Shown here piece after piece: positions 1 through 6,916 of a stretch of 9,637 nucleotides of DNA. The DNA comes from Eutrophocola sp964629325 (GTDB lineage: Bacteria; Pseudomonadota; Gammaproteobacteria; Pseudomonadales; Pseudohongiellaceae): positions 1-9,637 of the forward strand of contig CAZVSC010000076.1 of the NCBI GenBank assembly GCA_964629325.1. The letters are read 5' to 3'. The notes under the pieces are model-generated. The model saw nothing but the letters and a program-made list of their open reading frames with translations. It ran no database searches and was not told where the DNA came from. Position 1 is the stretch's first letter. Every line of letters begins with the position of its first letter. Made by a program: the position numbers and the translations under genes.

Positions 1-3000
1 GCCGGCACAGTTTCGCCGCGTTTCCCGCCTGAAAACAACCCCATCAACCTGCCGAGCCATTTGCTCGTCCCCAGCTGCATGTCATCCACCAGCGTGTAGA
101 ACACCGGTACGATGAACAGGCTCACCACGGTCGACACGATCAGGCCGCCCATCACCGCCACGCCCATCGGCGCGCGGAAGCTCGGATCGCCGGCCCAGCC
201 CATGGCCACCGGCAGCATGCCGGCACTCATGGCGATGGACGTCATGACGATCGGCCGTGCGCGCTTGGCACAGGAATCCAGTATGGCATCGAGTCGTGCC
301 ATGCCGTGGTCACGCTGCGCCATGATGGCGTACTCCACCAGCAGGATGGAGTTCTTCGTCACGATGCCCATCAGCATCAGCAGCCCGATCAGTGAATTGA
401 TCGCCAGCGCGTAATTCCAGATCAGCAGGGCCACGATGGCGCCCGCCGCGGACGGGGGCAGGGCGGACAGGATGGTCAGCGGCTGCACGAACTTGTGGAA
501 CAGGATCACCAGCACGGCATAGATGGCGAAGATGCCGATGATCATGGCGTTCGCGAACTGGCCGAAGATCTCCGTGATGAAACGGGAGGAGCCGGTGCGC
601 AGCCATTCGACGCCCTCAGGCATGTTGCGCATGGGCGGTGACGCCGCCAGGTCTCGCAGCACGTTGCCCAGCGGCAGGCCGCTGAGGTTGGCGCTGAGCG
701 TGATGTTGCGGCTGCGGTTGACGCGGGAAATCTCGGCTGGGCCGGCGCCCAGGCGAATGTCGGCGACGTTGACCAGAGGCACCGGGCCGTTCTTGCCCAT
801 CACCGTGAGTTCACTGATGCGTTCCAGATCGGTACGGGAATCATCGTTCAGGCGCACGCGGATCGGCAGCTGGCGGCTGTCCAGGTTGAACTTGGCCAGG
901 CTGTTGCTGATGTCGCCGGATGTGGCGATACGTGTCACGAGACTGATCTGCTGTGTGGTCACACCGAGTTGGGAGGCACGGTCCTGGTCCACCTCGATGA
1001 CAATCTCCGGTTTCTGCAGCGCGGCACTGCTGTTGACGGCGCCCAGGCCTTCGATGCTGCGCATTTCCCGTTCGATGGCGGCGGCGACACTGTTGAGCGC
1101 GGCGGAATCGTCGCCCACCAGGGTGATTTCCACGCTGTCGGTATTGGCGCCCTGAAAGCGCACGCGGGCGCCGGGAATGCTGCGCAGCATGGTGGAAGCC
1201 TGGCGCTCGAAAGCCTGCTGCACACCGGTGGCGCCGCTTGGATTGTCGAGCTGGATGGTCAGGGTGGCGTTGCGCACGGCGCCAACGGAGCCGCCCTGGC
1301 CGAAGCCGTTGCCGGACGAGCCGGCGCCGATAGTGGTGAACACCGAGCTTACTTCGGGGAACTCCATGACCATCCGCCGTGCCTGTTCGGCGGCGGCGAG
1401 CGTGTCCTCGATCTTCGACCCCGGCGGCAGTTCCACGGACAGTTGCGTGAAGCCATTATCGGAGGCGGGCGCGAACCCGGTCGGCAGCAAACGGAACAGG
1501 GACAGCATAAGCAGCATGGTGACGCTGGAAACCACGACCACGACCAGACGGTGGCTCAGGCACCAGCGCACCTTTTTGATATACCAGTCGATGGTCCTGC
1601 TGCGGCTTACCACTTCCGCGTGCGGTTTCAGGAAATAGGCCGCCATCATGGGTGTCAGCATACGTGCCACCAGCAGGGAGAACAGCACGGCGATCGCCAC
1701 GGTGAAGCCGAAGGGCCGGAAAAATTCGCCGGGGATGCCGTCCATGAAGGCAACCGGGATGAATACGGCGCAGATGGTGAACGTGGTGGCCACCACGGCC
1801 AGGCCGATCTCGATGGCGGCATCCATGGCCGCCTGGCGCGGCGGTTTGCCCTGCCGCAGGTGCCGCACGATGTTCTCCACCTCGACGATGGCATCGTCCA
1901 CGAGAATCCCCACCACGAGCGTCAGCGCCACCAAAGTCAGGATGTTCAGCGAGAAGCCGAACAGGTGGATCAGCCAGAAGGTCGGGATGATGGACAGCGG
2001 CAGGGCGGCTGCGGAAATGAGGGTGGCGCGCCAGTCTTTCAGGAACACCATGACAACGATGACGGCGAGGATCGCACCTTCGATCAGCATCTCAATGGAG
2101 GCGTCGAAGGAGGTCTGGATGTATTCCACCGTGTTGGTCGCTTCCGCGAAGGTGACATCCGGGTATTTCTGTTTCAGTTCCTCGACCCTGGCGCGGGCAT
2201 CCTTGGCGACACCGAGCGCACTGGCACCGAAGGCACGGACGATCTGGAAGCCGACCACCGGCTTGCCGTCGAGCAGCGCCATCTGGCGTTGTTCGCTGGG
2301 CTGGTCATGTACTTCAGCCAGGGTGTCGAGGCGTACACTGCGGCCATCGGGCAGGGAAATCGGCAGGGAGCGCAGGTCCTCGACCGAGGTGATCAGACCG
2401 GTGGTTCTCACCGTCTGTTCGAGCCCGCCGAGGCGCGCCTCGCCGCCGGGGAATTCTGCCTGGATCTGGCGCAATTGCCGGGATACGTCGGTGGCCGTAA
2501 TCTGCATTGCCGCCAGCCGGTTCGGGTCGAGGTCCACCCGGATCTCGCGATCGACGCCGCCGACGCGGGAGAAGCGGCCAACGCCCGGGATGGCGGTGAG
2601 TTCGCGCGCCAGGGTCAGGTCGACGAACCAGGACAATTCGGTATCGGTCATGCGCTCGGAGCTGACCGTCCAGGTCACCACCGCACCGCCGGCCGTCGTG
2701 TTGCGCGATACGATGGGTTCGTCGGCATCCTGGGGCAGGTCGGGACGAATGCGGGTCATGGCATCGCGCACTTCGTCGGTGGCCTCCTGCATGTTGGTGC
2801 CGAACAGGAACTGGATGATGGTGGTGGAGTTGCCTTCGTTGACCGTCGAGCGCATCTCGTCGATGCCCGCGATGGTGGCTACCGCGTCTTCCACCTTGCG
2901 CGTGACCTCGGACTCCATCTGCGACGGCGCCACGCCGGCATAGCCGACCGTGACGACGATGGCGGGGAATTCAATGTCGGGTCTGTCGAGTACCGGCAGC

Positions 3001-3092
3001 TTCGGAAAGCTTTGCAGGCCGCCGATGGTCAGTGCGATGAACAGCATCACCACCGGGACGGGGTTGCGGATGGACCAGGTAACGAAATTCAT
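1..3092 (-). CDS. RND-family efflux permease (HAE1-like), C-terminus cut by window edge
   Basis: Inner-membrane, proton-driven pump subunit of a tripartite efflux complex; substrates cannot be told from sequence. The frame is open from the ATG at 3092 to the left edge, giving 1030 whole codons; HAE1 pumps usually have about 1020-1060, so only the tail is missing. The N-terminus (MNFVTWSIRNPVPVVMLFIA) is a typical cytoplasmic start plus first membrane helix. The proton-relay Asp pair of helix 4 is D399-D400 in VGILVDDAIVEVEN. The relay Lys of helix 10 is K913 in GIVTKNSILLVEYA. These correspond to D407/D408 and K940 of AcrB. Two large periplasmic loops follow helices 1 and 7, as in the family. 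AAGGAG lies at 3104-3099, six bases before the ATG. The adaptor gene ends 41 bases upstream on the same strand, so the two form an operon. Family is certain; subtype and substrate are not. Confidence 0.96.
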   Translation of the reverse strand, partial: MNFVTWSIRNPVPVVMLFIALTIGGLQSFPKLPVLDRPDIEFPAIVVTVGYAGVAPSQMESEVTRKVEDAVATIAGIDEMRSTVNEGNSTTIIQFLFGTNMQEATDEVRDAMTRIRPDLPQDADEPIVSRNTTAGGAVVTWTVSSERMTDTELSWFVDLTLARELTAIPGVGRFSRVGGVDREIRVDLDPNRLAAMQITATDVSRQLRQIQAEFPGGEARLGGLEQTVRTTGLITSVEDLRSLPISLPDGRSVRLDTLAEVHDQPSEQRQMALLDGKPVVGFQIVRAFGASALGVAKDARARVEELKQKYPDVTFAEATNTVEYIQTSFDASIEMLIEGAILAVIVVMVFLKDWRATLISAAALPLSIIPTFWLIHLFGFSLNILTLVALTLVVGILVDDAIVEVENIVRHLRQGKPPRQAAMDAAIEIGLAVVATTFTICAVFIPVAFMDGIPGEFFRPFGFTVAIAVLFSLLVARMLTPMMAAYFLKPHAEVVSRSRTIDWYIKKVRWCLSHRLVVVVVSSVTMLLMLSLFRLLPTGFAPASDNGFTQLSVELPPGSKIEDTLAAAEQARRMVMEFPEVSSVFTTIGAGSSGNGFGQGGSVGAVRNATLTIQLDNPSGATGVQQAFERQASTMLRSIPGARVRFQGANTDSVEITLVGDDSAALNSVAAAIEREMRSIEGLGAVNSSAALQKPEIVIEVDQDRASQLGVTTQQISLVTRIATSGDISNSLAKFNLDSRQLPIRVRLNDDSRTDLERISELTVMGKNGPVPLVNVADIRLGAGPAEISRVNRSRNITLSANLSGLPLGNVLRDLAASPPMRNMPEGVEWLRTGSSRFITEIFGQFANAMIIGIFAIYAVLVILFHKFVQPLTILSALPPSAAGAIVALLIWNYALAINSLIGLLMLMGIVTKNSILLVEYAIMAQRDHGMARLDAILDSCAKRARPIVMTSIAMSAGMLPVAMGWAGDPSFRAPMGVAVMGGLIVSTVVSLFIVPVFYTLVDDMQLGTSKWLGRLMGLFSGGKRGETVP

Positions 3093-3094
3093 TG

Positions 3095-3135
3095 AGTACT
3101 CCTTGTGGAGGATATTGTCATATGCATGGAGTACT
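3095..3135 (-). promoter_or_regulatory. Inverted repeat that sequesters the RND permease Shine-Dalgarno
   Basis: In the minus-strand transcript AGUACUCC (3135-3128) can pair perfectly with GGAGUACU (3102-3095) across a 25-base loop. The second arm contains most of the permease Shine-Dalgarno AAGGAG (3104-3099). A shorter alternative pairing, CUCC (3110-3107) with GGAG (3102-3099) over an ACAA loop, hides the same bases. The first arm overlaps the adaptor stop codon UAG (3136-3134), so a ribosome terminating there would cover that arm and expose the site. This geometry fits translational coupling of pump to adaptor. The complementarity is seen directly; the function is inferred. Confidence 0.55.
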
Positions 3136-4228
3136 AAAAATCCCCTACCACGTTCACCCGGTCGCCGTTTTTCAGAAAGCCTGCGCCGCTTGTCACGATG
3201 TTGATTCCCGCATCCAGGCCGGAGCGGACTTCGATGTTGTCGCCCTGGATGGTGCCGGTTTCGATCATCTGCCGGCTGACGGTCATGTCAGGATTGACGA
3301 CGAACACGTAGTGGTAGCCGTCGCTGGAGACGAGACTGTTTAGCGGCACCATCAGGGATTTACCCTGGCTCAATTCGATGCGGCCGCGCGCGAACATGCC
3401 GGGACGCAGGGCGTCATCGGAAGGCACATCCACGTACACGGTACCGTTATGGGTATTCGGGTTCACGACAGGCGACACGATGCGGATGGTGCCGGGGTGC
3501 TGGCGGCCATCCACGCTGGTGATCGTTACGCCCTGGCCGACGTGCAGGTTGGGCAAGTCACTTTCGGGCACATCGCCACGCCATTCAACGCGGTTCTGCC
3601 GCACGAGACGCAGCAGTTCAACACCGGCCTGGGCGATCTGGCCCACCGACACGTTGCGCGCACTGATGACGCCGTCATCCGGCGCTTCCACGTGGGCAAA
3701 GCGCAGGCGAACACGCGCGGCCTCGAGATCCGCCCGGGCGGCATCGACGCGGCCATCGGCACCGATGGAATCACTTTCCAGGCGGTCGATTTCTGATTGC
3801 GACAGCAAGTCGCGGCTGGCTACGGTCCGGCCGCGTTCCAGGGCAAGCCTGGCGTTAATGGCTTCCGCCTCGCGCTGTTTCAGCGCGGCTTCCCGCGAAG
3901 CCACGTCGGTTGCCAGCAAGGCGGTGGACAGGCGCACAAGCTGCTGGCCCTTGTTCACGTAATCGCCGACATCGACCAGCACTTCCTCCACCCGGTAACC
4001 GCCGACTTCGGCGGCGATGATGACTTCCTGCCAGGCGTTGATGGTGCCATTGACACTGAGGAAGCGGGTGAAGTCCTGCAATTCGACTTTCGCGACATTG
4101 ATGGTCAGGGCCGCGTCACTGTTCGCCGCGCCGGGAGCAGGGGGCTGCGCGGACAGCGGCAGGGCAGCCAGGCAGCAGGCCGAAAAAAAGATGGTCAAGA
4201 CAAAAGGGGACGTGGCAGGATGGGACAT
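3134..4228 (-). CDS. Periplasmic adaptor (membrane fusion) subunit of RND efflux pump
   Basis: Links the RND permease to an outer-membrane channel in the periplasm. I place the start at 4228 (MSHPATSPFVL), giving 364 residues, because AGGA sits 9 bases upstream. An in-frame ATG nine codons earlier (4255) has no ribosome site. Residues 1 to about 27 are a Sec signal peptide with likely cleavage at LSA|QPP. The adjacent Cys pair in it (SACCLA) does not make a good lipobox. A lipoyl-like half-motif follows (EVGGYRVEEVLVDVGDYVNKG), then an Ala/Glu/Arg-rich helical hairpin, the second lipoyl half (VEAPDDGVISARNVSVGQ), a beta-barrel and a membrane-proximal domain ending in NGDRVNVVGDF. This is the normal HlyD/AcrA-type order and length. 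A small hairpin (GGATG/CATCC) covers its start codon. It is first gene of an operon with the permease, divergent from the TetR-family gene. Confidence 0.95.
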   Translation of the reverse strand: MSHPATSPFVLTIFFSACCLAALPLSAQPPAPGAANSDAALTINVAKVELQDFTRFLSVNGTINAWQEVIIAAEVGGYRVEEVLVDVGDYVNKGQQLVRLSTALLATDVASREAALKQREAEAINARLALERGRTVASRDLLSQSEIDRLESDSIGADGRVDAARADLEAARVRLRFAHVEAPDDGVISARNVSVGQIAQAGVELLRLVRQNRVEWRGDVPESDLPNLHVGQGVTITSVDGRQHPGTIRIVSPVVNPNTHNGTVYVDVPSDDALRPGMFARGRIELSQGKSLMVPLNSLVSSDGYHYVFVVNPDMTVSRQMIETGTIQGDNIEVRSGLDAGINIVTSGAGFLKNGDRVNVVGDF

Positions 4229-4271
4229 CCGTGAATTCCTGGAGAAAGGGAGCATGTGACGAAACCGGGGA

Positions 4272-4293
4272 AATATGACTCGCGGGTCATATT
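4272..4293. promoter_or_regulatory. Palindromic operator candidate (O2) at the adaptor promoter
   Basis: A 22-base palindrome with 20 of 22 positions symmetric: arms AATATGAC and GTCATATT around TCGCGG. Its core is TGAC-N6-GTCA (4276-4289). It overlaps the extended -10 element reading toward the adaptor gene and covers the predicted transcription start, where a bound repressor would block transcription. The core occurs twice, overlapped, in the palindrome at 4394-4411, which suggests that the divergent TetR-family protein binds both. Symmetry is seen; binding is inferred. Confidence 0.6.
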
Positions 4294-4297
4294 ACCA
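4289..4297 (-). promoter_or_regulatory. Extended -10 promoter of the adaptor-permease operon
   Basis: Reading leftward, TGG-TAATAT (4297-4289) matches an extended -10 element (TGn followed by a near-consensus -10). No good -35 hexamer lies 16-18 bases upstream, which extended -10 promoters tolerate. The predicted start is near 4282, about 54 bases before the adaptor ATG. The left end of the element lies inside the O2 palindrome. No better promoter was found between this point and 4460. Confidence 0.45.
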
Positions 4298-4392
4298 AAA
4301 CCCCTCGGCTTCTCCTAGTAAATACTGCAGTGACAGACACTAAAGCAGGTGCCTGTAGCGAACACACGGCAGACTCCCGGATAAGCGATTCA

Positions 4393-4421
4393 TTGACTGA
4401 CCAGTCAGTCAGTTTTATAAT
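4393..4421 (+). promoter_or_regulatory. Sigma70 promoter of the TetR-family regulator
   Basis: TTGACT (4393-4398), a spacer of exactly 17 bases, and TATAAT (4416-4421) make a near-perfect sigma70 promoter. The predicted start is near 4428, about 33 bases before the GTG start. The -35 hexamer and most of the spacer are covered by the palindrome at 4394-4411, so autorepression is expected. Confidence 0.85.
4394..4411. promoter_or_regulatory. Palindromic TetR-family operator (O1), two overlapping registers
   Basis: TGACTGAC and GTCAGTCA are perfect 8-base arms around CA. Because each arm repeats TGAC/GTCA, the site contains TGAC-N6-GTCA twice, at 4394-4407 and 4398-4411, offset by four bases. 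The same core appears once at 4276-4289. It overlaps the regulator's own -35 and spacer. Some TetR-family proteins such as QacR bind a long operator as a pair of dimers, and a doubled register is compatible with that. Identity of the binding protein is inferred from proximity. Confidence 0.8.
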
Positions 4422-4424
4422 TTG

Positions 4425-4438
4425 GCCGATTTTTCGGC
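4425..4438 (+). other. Small stem-loop at the 5' end of the regulator mRNA
   Basis: GCCGA and TCGGC pair around a TTTT loop, essentially at the predicted transcription start of the TetR-family gene. It is too short and too early for a terminator of a known upstream gene. It might protect the 5' end of the mRNA, or be chance. Confidence 0.25.
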
Positions 4439-4460
4439 ATAAAAGCAGGTTTTTACCCCG

Positions 4461-5090
4461 GTGGAAGCAGTCAAAGAGCGAATACCGAGCAAGCGCGAAC
4501 TCCAGAAGGAGGCCCGTCGCAATGCCATTATCGATGCCGGCTTCCAGGAATTCATCCTGCAGGGTTTTACCGCCACCAAACTCGATGATGTCGCCGTTCG
4601 CGCCGGCATCGGCAAGGGCACCATTTACCTGTACTTCGACAGCAAGGAAAGCCTGTTCGAGGAAGTCATCCGCAAGAACCTGTTTCCCGTGCGCGACGAG
4701 GCGGAACTTTTCTCCGCCGAATTCCAGGGGTCGGCCACCGAGCTGCTCACCATGCATTTCCGCCGCATGTACAACTCGCTCAACGAAGCCAACATGCCAC
4801 AGCTGATCGCGCTCATCATGAGTGAAGCCACGCGTTTTCCCACGCTCGCGGATTTCTTTTTTCGGGAAATGGTCAGCCGCAACCAGGAAATGCTCAGGAA
4901 TGTCGTCAAGAAGGGTGTAGCCAGCGGTGAGTTCCGTGCTTCCTTTCCCACGGAATTCACGCAGATCCTCATTGCCCCGGCCATGATCAGCGCCCTCTGG
5001 CGCCTGCAGTTTGATGCCCATTCACCTCTCGATTTCGACAAGTACTGCGAAGCGCATATCGACTTCGTTTTAAGAGGCTTGAAGGCCTGA
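4461..5090 (+). CDS. TetR/AcrR-family transcriptional repressor of the efflux operon
   Basis: A 209-residue DNA-binding protein of normal TetR-family length. The N-terminal helix-turn-helix domain is clear: helix 1 around NAIIDAGFQEFILQGF (36 onward... roughly residues 20-37), then TKLDDVAVRAGIGKGTIYLYF (roughly residues 39-59) with the family-typical GTIYLYF recognition helix end and SKESLFEEV. The C-terminal region is helical and presumably binds a ligand and forms the dimer. The start is a GTG at 4461; there is no ATG that would keep the basic N-terminal arm, and only a weak AGCAGG lies upstream. It is divergent from the adaptor-permease operon, the usual place for an RND repressor, and its promoter is covered by a palindrome. 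Probable ligands are pump substrates, unknown here. It ends at a TGA at 5088-5090 with no evident terminator. Confidence 0.94.
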   Translation: MEAVKERIPSKRELQKEARRNAIIDAGFQEFILQGFTATKLDDVAVRAGIGKGTIYLYFDSKESLFEEVIRKNLFPVRDEAELFSAEFQGSATELLTMHFRRMYNSLNEANMPQLIALIMSEATRFPTLADFFFREMVSRNQEMLRNVVKKGVASGEFRASFPTEFTQILIAPAMISALWRLQFDAHSPLDFDKYCEAHIDFVLRGLKA

Positions 5091-5245
5091 ATTACAGCAG
5101 CTGCTGCGCCAGAACATCGTTCACGACGCTACCTGCGTGCTGCATCTCTCCCCCATTGATTCCGGTCAACTGATACCAAAATGTTGCTTTCTGTCTGCAA
5201 ATTTCAGGAGTAGATTGGCATCATTCTGCCTAGAGGGAGTCGTCC
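5091..5245 (+). other. Intergenic region between regulator and cytochrome gene
   Basis: It holds a 12-base palindrome CAGCAGCTGCTG (5095-5106) without a loop or T-run, so not a convincing terminator. It also holds a clear ribosome site AGAGGGAG (5232-5239), six bases before the cytochrome ATG. I see no good sigma70 promoter; TTGATT (5156-5161) and TTGCTT (5184-5189) have no matching -10. Confidence 0.5.
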
Positions 5246-5986
5246 ATGAAGTTCCGGTTGATTAATTTACTGTTACTTGTCGTTTCCATATCGGTTTCGG
5301 CTGGATCACTGGCGCAGTCCGATCCCGATGATCGCCTGGTGCTGGCATCGCCCGATGTCATCGCCGCTACGCCGGAACTCAAGACGCGCATGGAATCACT
5401 GGCGCAGGCTGCCATCGCCGACCATTGCGCGGCCTGCCACGGTGCCGATCTCACCGGAAAGATCGGCGTACCCAACCTGGTGGACTTCGACTGGAACTGG
5501 GGCATGACCGGCTTTGAAATGACGCAGGCGGAAGGGGTGTTCGAGATCATGCAGACCATCCTGTACGGCGTGCGCAACACCGATTGCGCGGATGACCTCA
5601 AGCGCTACGGCGGCTGTCCCGATACGCGCTATTCACAGATGCCCGGTTACCTGGAACTGGACATGACCGACGCCCAACTGAACGGGCTCGTGGATTATGT
5701 TTACAGCCTGGCGGGGAGGGATCACGATGCCGCTGCGGTGGAAAGTGTTGCCGGCCTGAGCAGTCTCTGCGCTGAATGCCATGCCGAGGACGGCAGCGGC
5801 TACAAGCCGTTCGGCGGCCCCGACCTGACCGATGACATCTGGCTGTTCGGCGATACGCGGGAGCAGATATACGATGTGATTGCCAACGGCAGGACGGAAA
5901 GCTGCCCCGCCTGGAGCGATACACTCAGTGCCGCGCAGATCAAGGCGCTGTCCGTGTATATCTACAACCGGTCCATGGGTTACTGA
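5246..5986 (+). CDS. Periplasmic di-heme cytochrome c, CcoP/FixP-like, with a Cys in place of the second axial Met
   Basis: A 246-residue exported electron carrier. Residues 1-23 are a Sec signal peptide (cleavage likely SLA|QS), so the protein is periplasmic or soluble, not anchored like CcoP. Heme site 1 is CAACH (61-65), followed by GADLTGKIGVPNLVD, the W83-N-W85-G segment, and Met132 in QMPGY as likely axial ligand. Heme site 2 is CAECH (175-179), followed by GGPDLTDDIWLFG (190-202). The sequence and spacing resemble the two cytochrome domains of cbb3 oxidase subunit III. In that family the second site ends in GR..-MPAW, but here it reads GRTESCPAW, with Cys220 at the Met position. Two further non-heme cysteines, C114 and C124, lie in a segment before QMPGY. 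No oxidase genes are in the window. A PQQ-heme dehydrogenase starts 1.6 kb downstream and could be its electron donor (inference). Ribosome site AGAGGGAG supports the start. Confidence 0.92.
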   Translation: MKFRLINLLLLVVSISVSAGSLAQSDPDDRLVLASPDVIAATPELKTRMESLAQAAIADHCAACHGADLTGKIGVPNLVDFDWNWGMTGFEMTQAEGVFEIMQTILYGVRNTDCADDLKRYGGCPDTRYSQMPGYLELDMTDAQLNGLVDYVYSLAGRDHDAAAVESVAGLSSLCAECHAEDGSGYKPFGGPDLTDDIWLFGDTREQIYDVIANGRTESCPAWSDTLSAAQIKALSVYIYNRSMGY

Positions 5987-5997
5987 TCACGTCGTAA

Positions 5998-6237
5998 TCA
6001 GTCGTCGTCGGGCAGGTTTTCGAATTCCGCTTTTCTTTCGTTGTACCACTTCTGCATGGCATCCGGTGCATGCATGAGCTGGCGCATCGCCTGCATGGCG
6101 GCAAGGTGGTCGGCGTCCTGTTTTTCAAACATGTCCATGCCGTGCTGCTGGCTCATGGCAGCAATCTGCTCAAACGTCTCGGCGGTGAATGTTTCGTCGC
6201 AGGCGCCGCCCAGCTGGCGGCAGGTCATGGTTTTCAT
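5998..6237 (-). CDS. DUF1059-family small protein
   Basis: A 79-residue cytosolic protein of unknown function. It begins MKTMTCRQLGGACDETF, the conserved start of DUF1059 proteins with Cys6 and Cys13. It continues with a helical part carrying His32-Gly, Met36 and D43-H44 (HGMDMF then DADHLAAMQAM), also typical of the family. Conserved Cys and His suggest possible metal or redox chemistry, not established. AGGAGAA precedes the ATG at a suitable distance. Its start is 10 bases after the methyltransferase stop on the same strand, so they are co-transcribed. It converges with the cytochrome gene; only 11 bases separate the two stops, and no terminator hairpin is seen there. Confidence 0.85.
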   Translation of the reverse strand: MKTMTCRQLGGACDETFTAETFEQIAAMSQQHGMDMFEKQDADHLAAMQAMRQLMHAPDAMQKWYNERKAEFENLPDDD

Positions 6238-6247
6238 GGGGCTTCTC

Positions 6248-6885
6248 CTATTGTTTGACAGCCAGGCACTCGATCAGGGTGACCCGGTTCTCGTCGAGGT
6301 TGCGGTGCAGGTTCCAGGCTTTGGTCTGGATGTCACGGCCGGCCAGCATCCAGACACCCAGTGCCGGTAATACCGGTTCGCCTTCAGGCAGTTTGGCGCC
6401 GGCAAAGGCTTCCCGCGCCTGCGGCGTCTTGTCCTGCNNNNNNNNNNNNNNNNNNNNNNNNNNNNNNNNNNNNNNNNNNNNNNNNNNNNNNNNNNNNNNN
6501 NNNNNNNNNNNNNNNNNNNNNNNNNNNNNNNNNNNNNCTTGTCCTGCATGCCGAGCAGGTCGGTGAGTTTCTTCGCGGTGTCGATGTATTCGTCACTGAG
6601 GTCGATGCCGGTGACCCTGCAGCCGGTTTCATGGGAGAGACGGCGCGTGGAGCCGCCGATGCCGCAACCAACGTCCAGGATATGCATGTCGGGTGTAAAG
6701 GCAGCGAGCGCGATCAGCTCCCGGGTCGCCTTGTCGCCGCGGATATGGAATTCGTCGACGGGCTGCAGGTCGTCCGGGGTGAGTGAAGCCAGGTCCTTGC
6801 CCAGGGTTTTCAGGCCGGCAAGGATGTTGCCGTACAGGTCTCCCGGCGAGTAGTACCTGTGTATGTGACTGATGTCGTCGTTCAT
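6248..6885 (-). CDS. Class I SAM-dependent methyltransferase, interrupted by an assembly gap
   Basis: Transfers a methyl group from SAM to an unknown small-molecule substrate. The N-terminal 116 residues read from the ATG at 6885: a YYSPGDL segment, then VDEFHIRGDKATRELI, the SAM-binding motif I ILDVGCGIGG, and acidic motif II VTGIDLSDEYI. A run of 100 N (6438-6537) replaces the middle. Beyond it the C-terminal 62 residues are in a different nominal frame and end VTLIECLAVKQ with TAG at 6250-6248; they fit a typical C-terminus (QDKTPQAREAFAGAKLPEG). Known bases total 538, so the true gap must be 2 modulo 3, and 100 is not. Relatives of this type have roughly 270-290 residues, which implies about 300 missing bases. 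This is an assembly break, not a frameshift. Second gene of the three-gene minus-strand cluster, 31 bases after the hypothetical gene. Confidence 0.85.
6428..6547. repeat. 10-base direct repeat flanking the assembly gap
   Basis: CTTGTCCTGC occurs directly against the left edge of the N run (6428-6437) and directly against its right edge (6538-6547). On the coding strand both encode QDK in the same frame. Either the two contig ends overlap by 10 bases or the gene has two QDK codon runs about 300 bases apart that broke the assembly. Confidence 0.75.
6438..6537. other. Scaffold gap of exactly 100 N
   Basis: Exactly 100 undetermined bases inside the methyltransferase gene. The round number, and a length incompatible with the reading frame, indicate a placeholder of unknown true size. 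Confidence 0.98.
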
Positions 6886-6916
6886 GGCCAGTTTAACCTT
6901 CCAGAAAATTTGGTTG

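Noticed and set aside
969..3095. A 708-codon open frame on the plus strand
   Set aside because: It lies opposite the RND permease and its product is rich in His, Gly, Asp and Gln with no fold or motif; the minus-strand frame has clear pump motifs.
4229..4255. Upstream start of the adaptor at 4255
   Set aside because: No ribosome site before it, and it would put nine polar residues ahead of a good signal peptide; the ATG at 4228 has AGGA at proper distance.
4287..5021. A 244-codon minus-strand open frame across the regulator and its promoter
   Set aside because: It runs through the operator region and opposite a clear TetR-family gene; no recognisable protein features.
5095..5106. CAGCAGCTGCTG as terminator of the TetR-family gene
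   Set aside because: No loop and no following T-run; a perfect short palindrome cannot fold into a stable terminator hairpin.
6274..6437. Basic tail in the nominal frame of the methyltransferase beyond the N run
   Set aside because: An artefact of the arbitrary 100-N length; another frame gives a sensible methyltransferase C-terminus ending at 6248.
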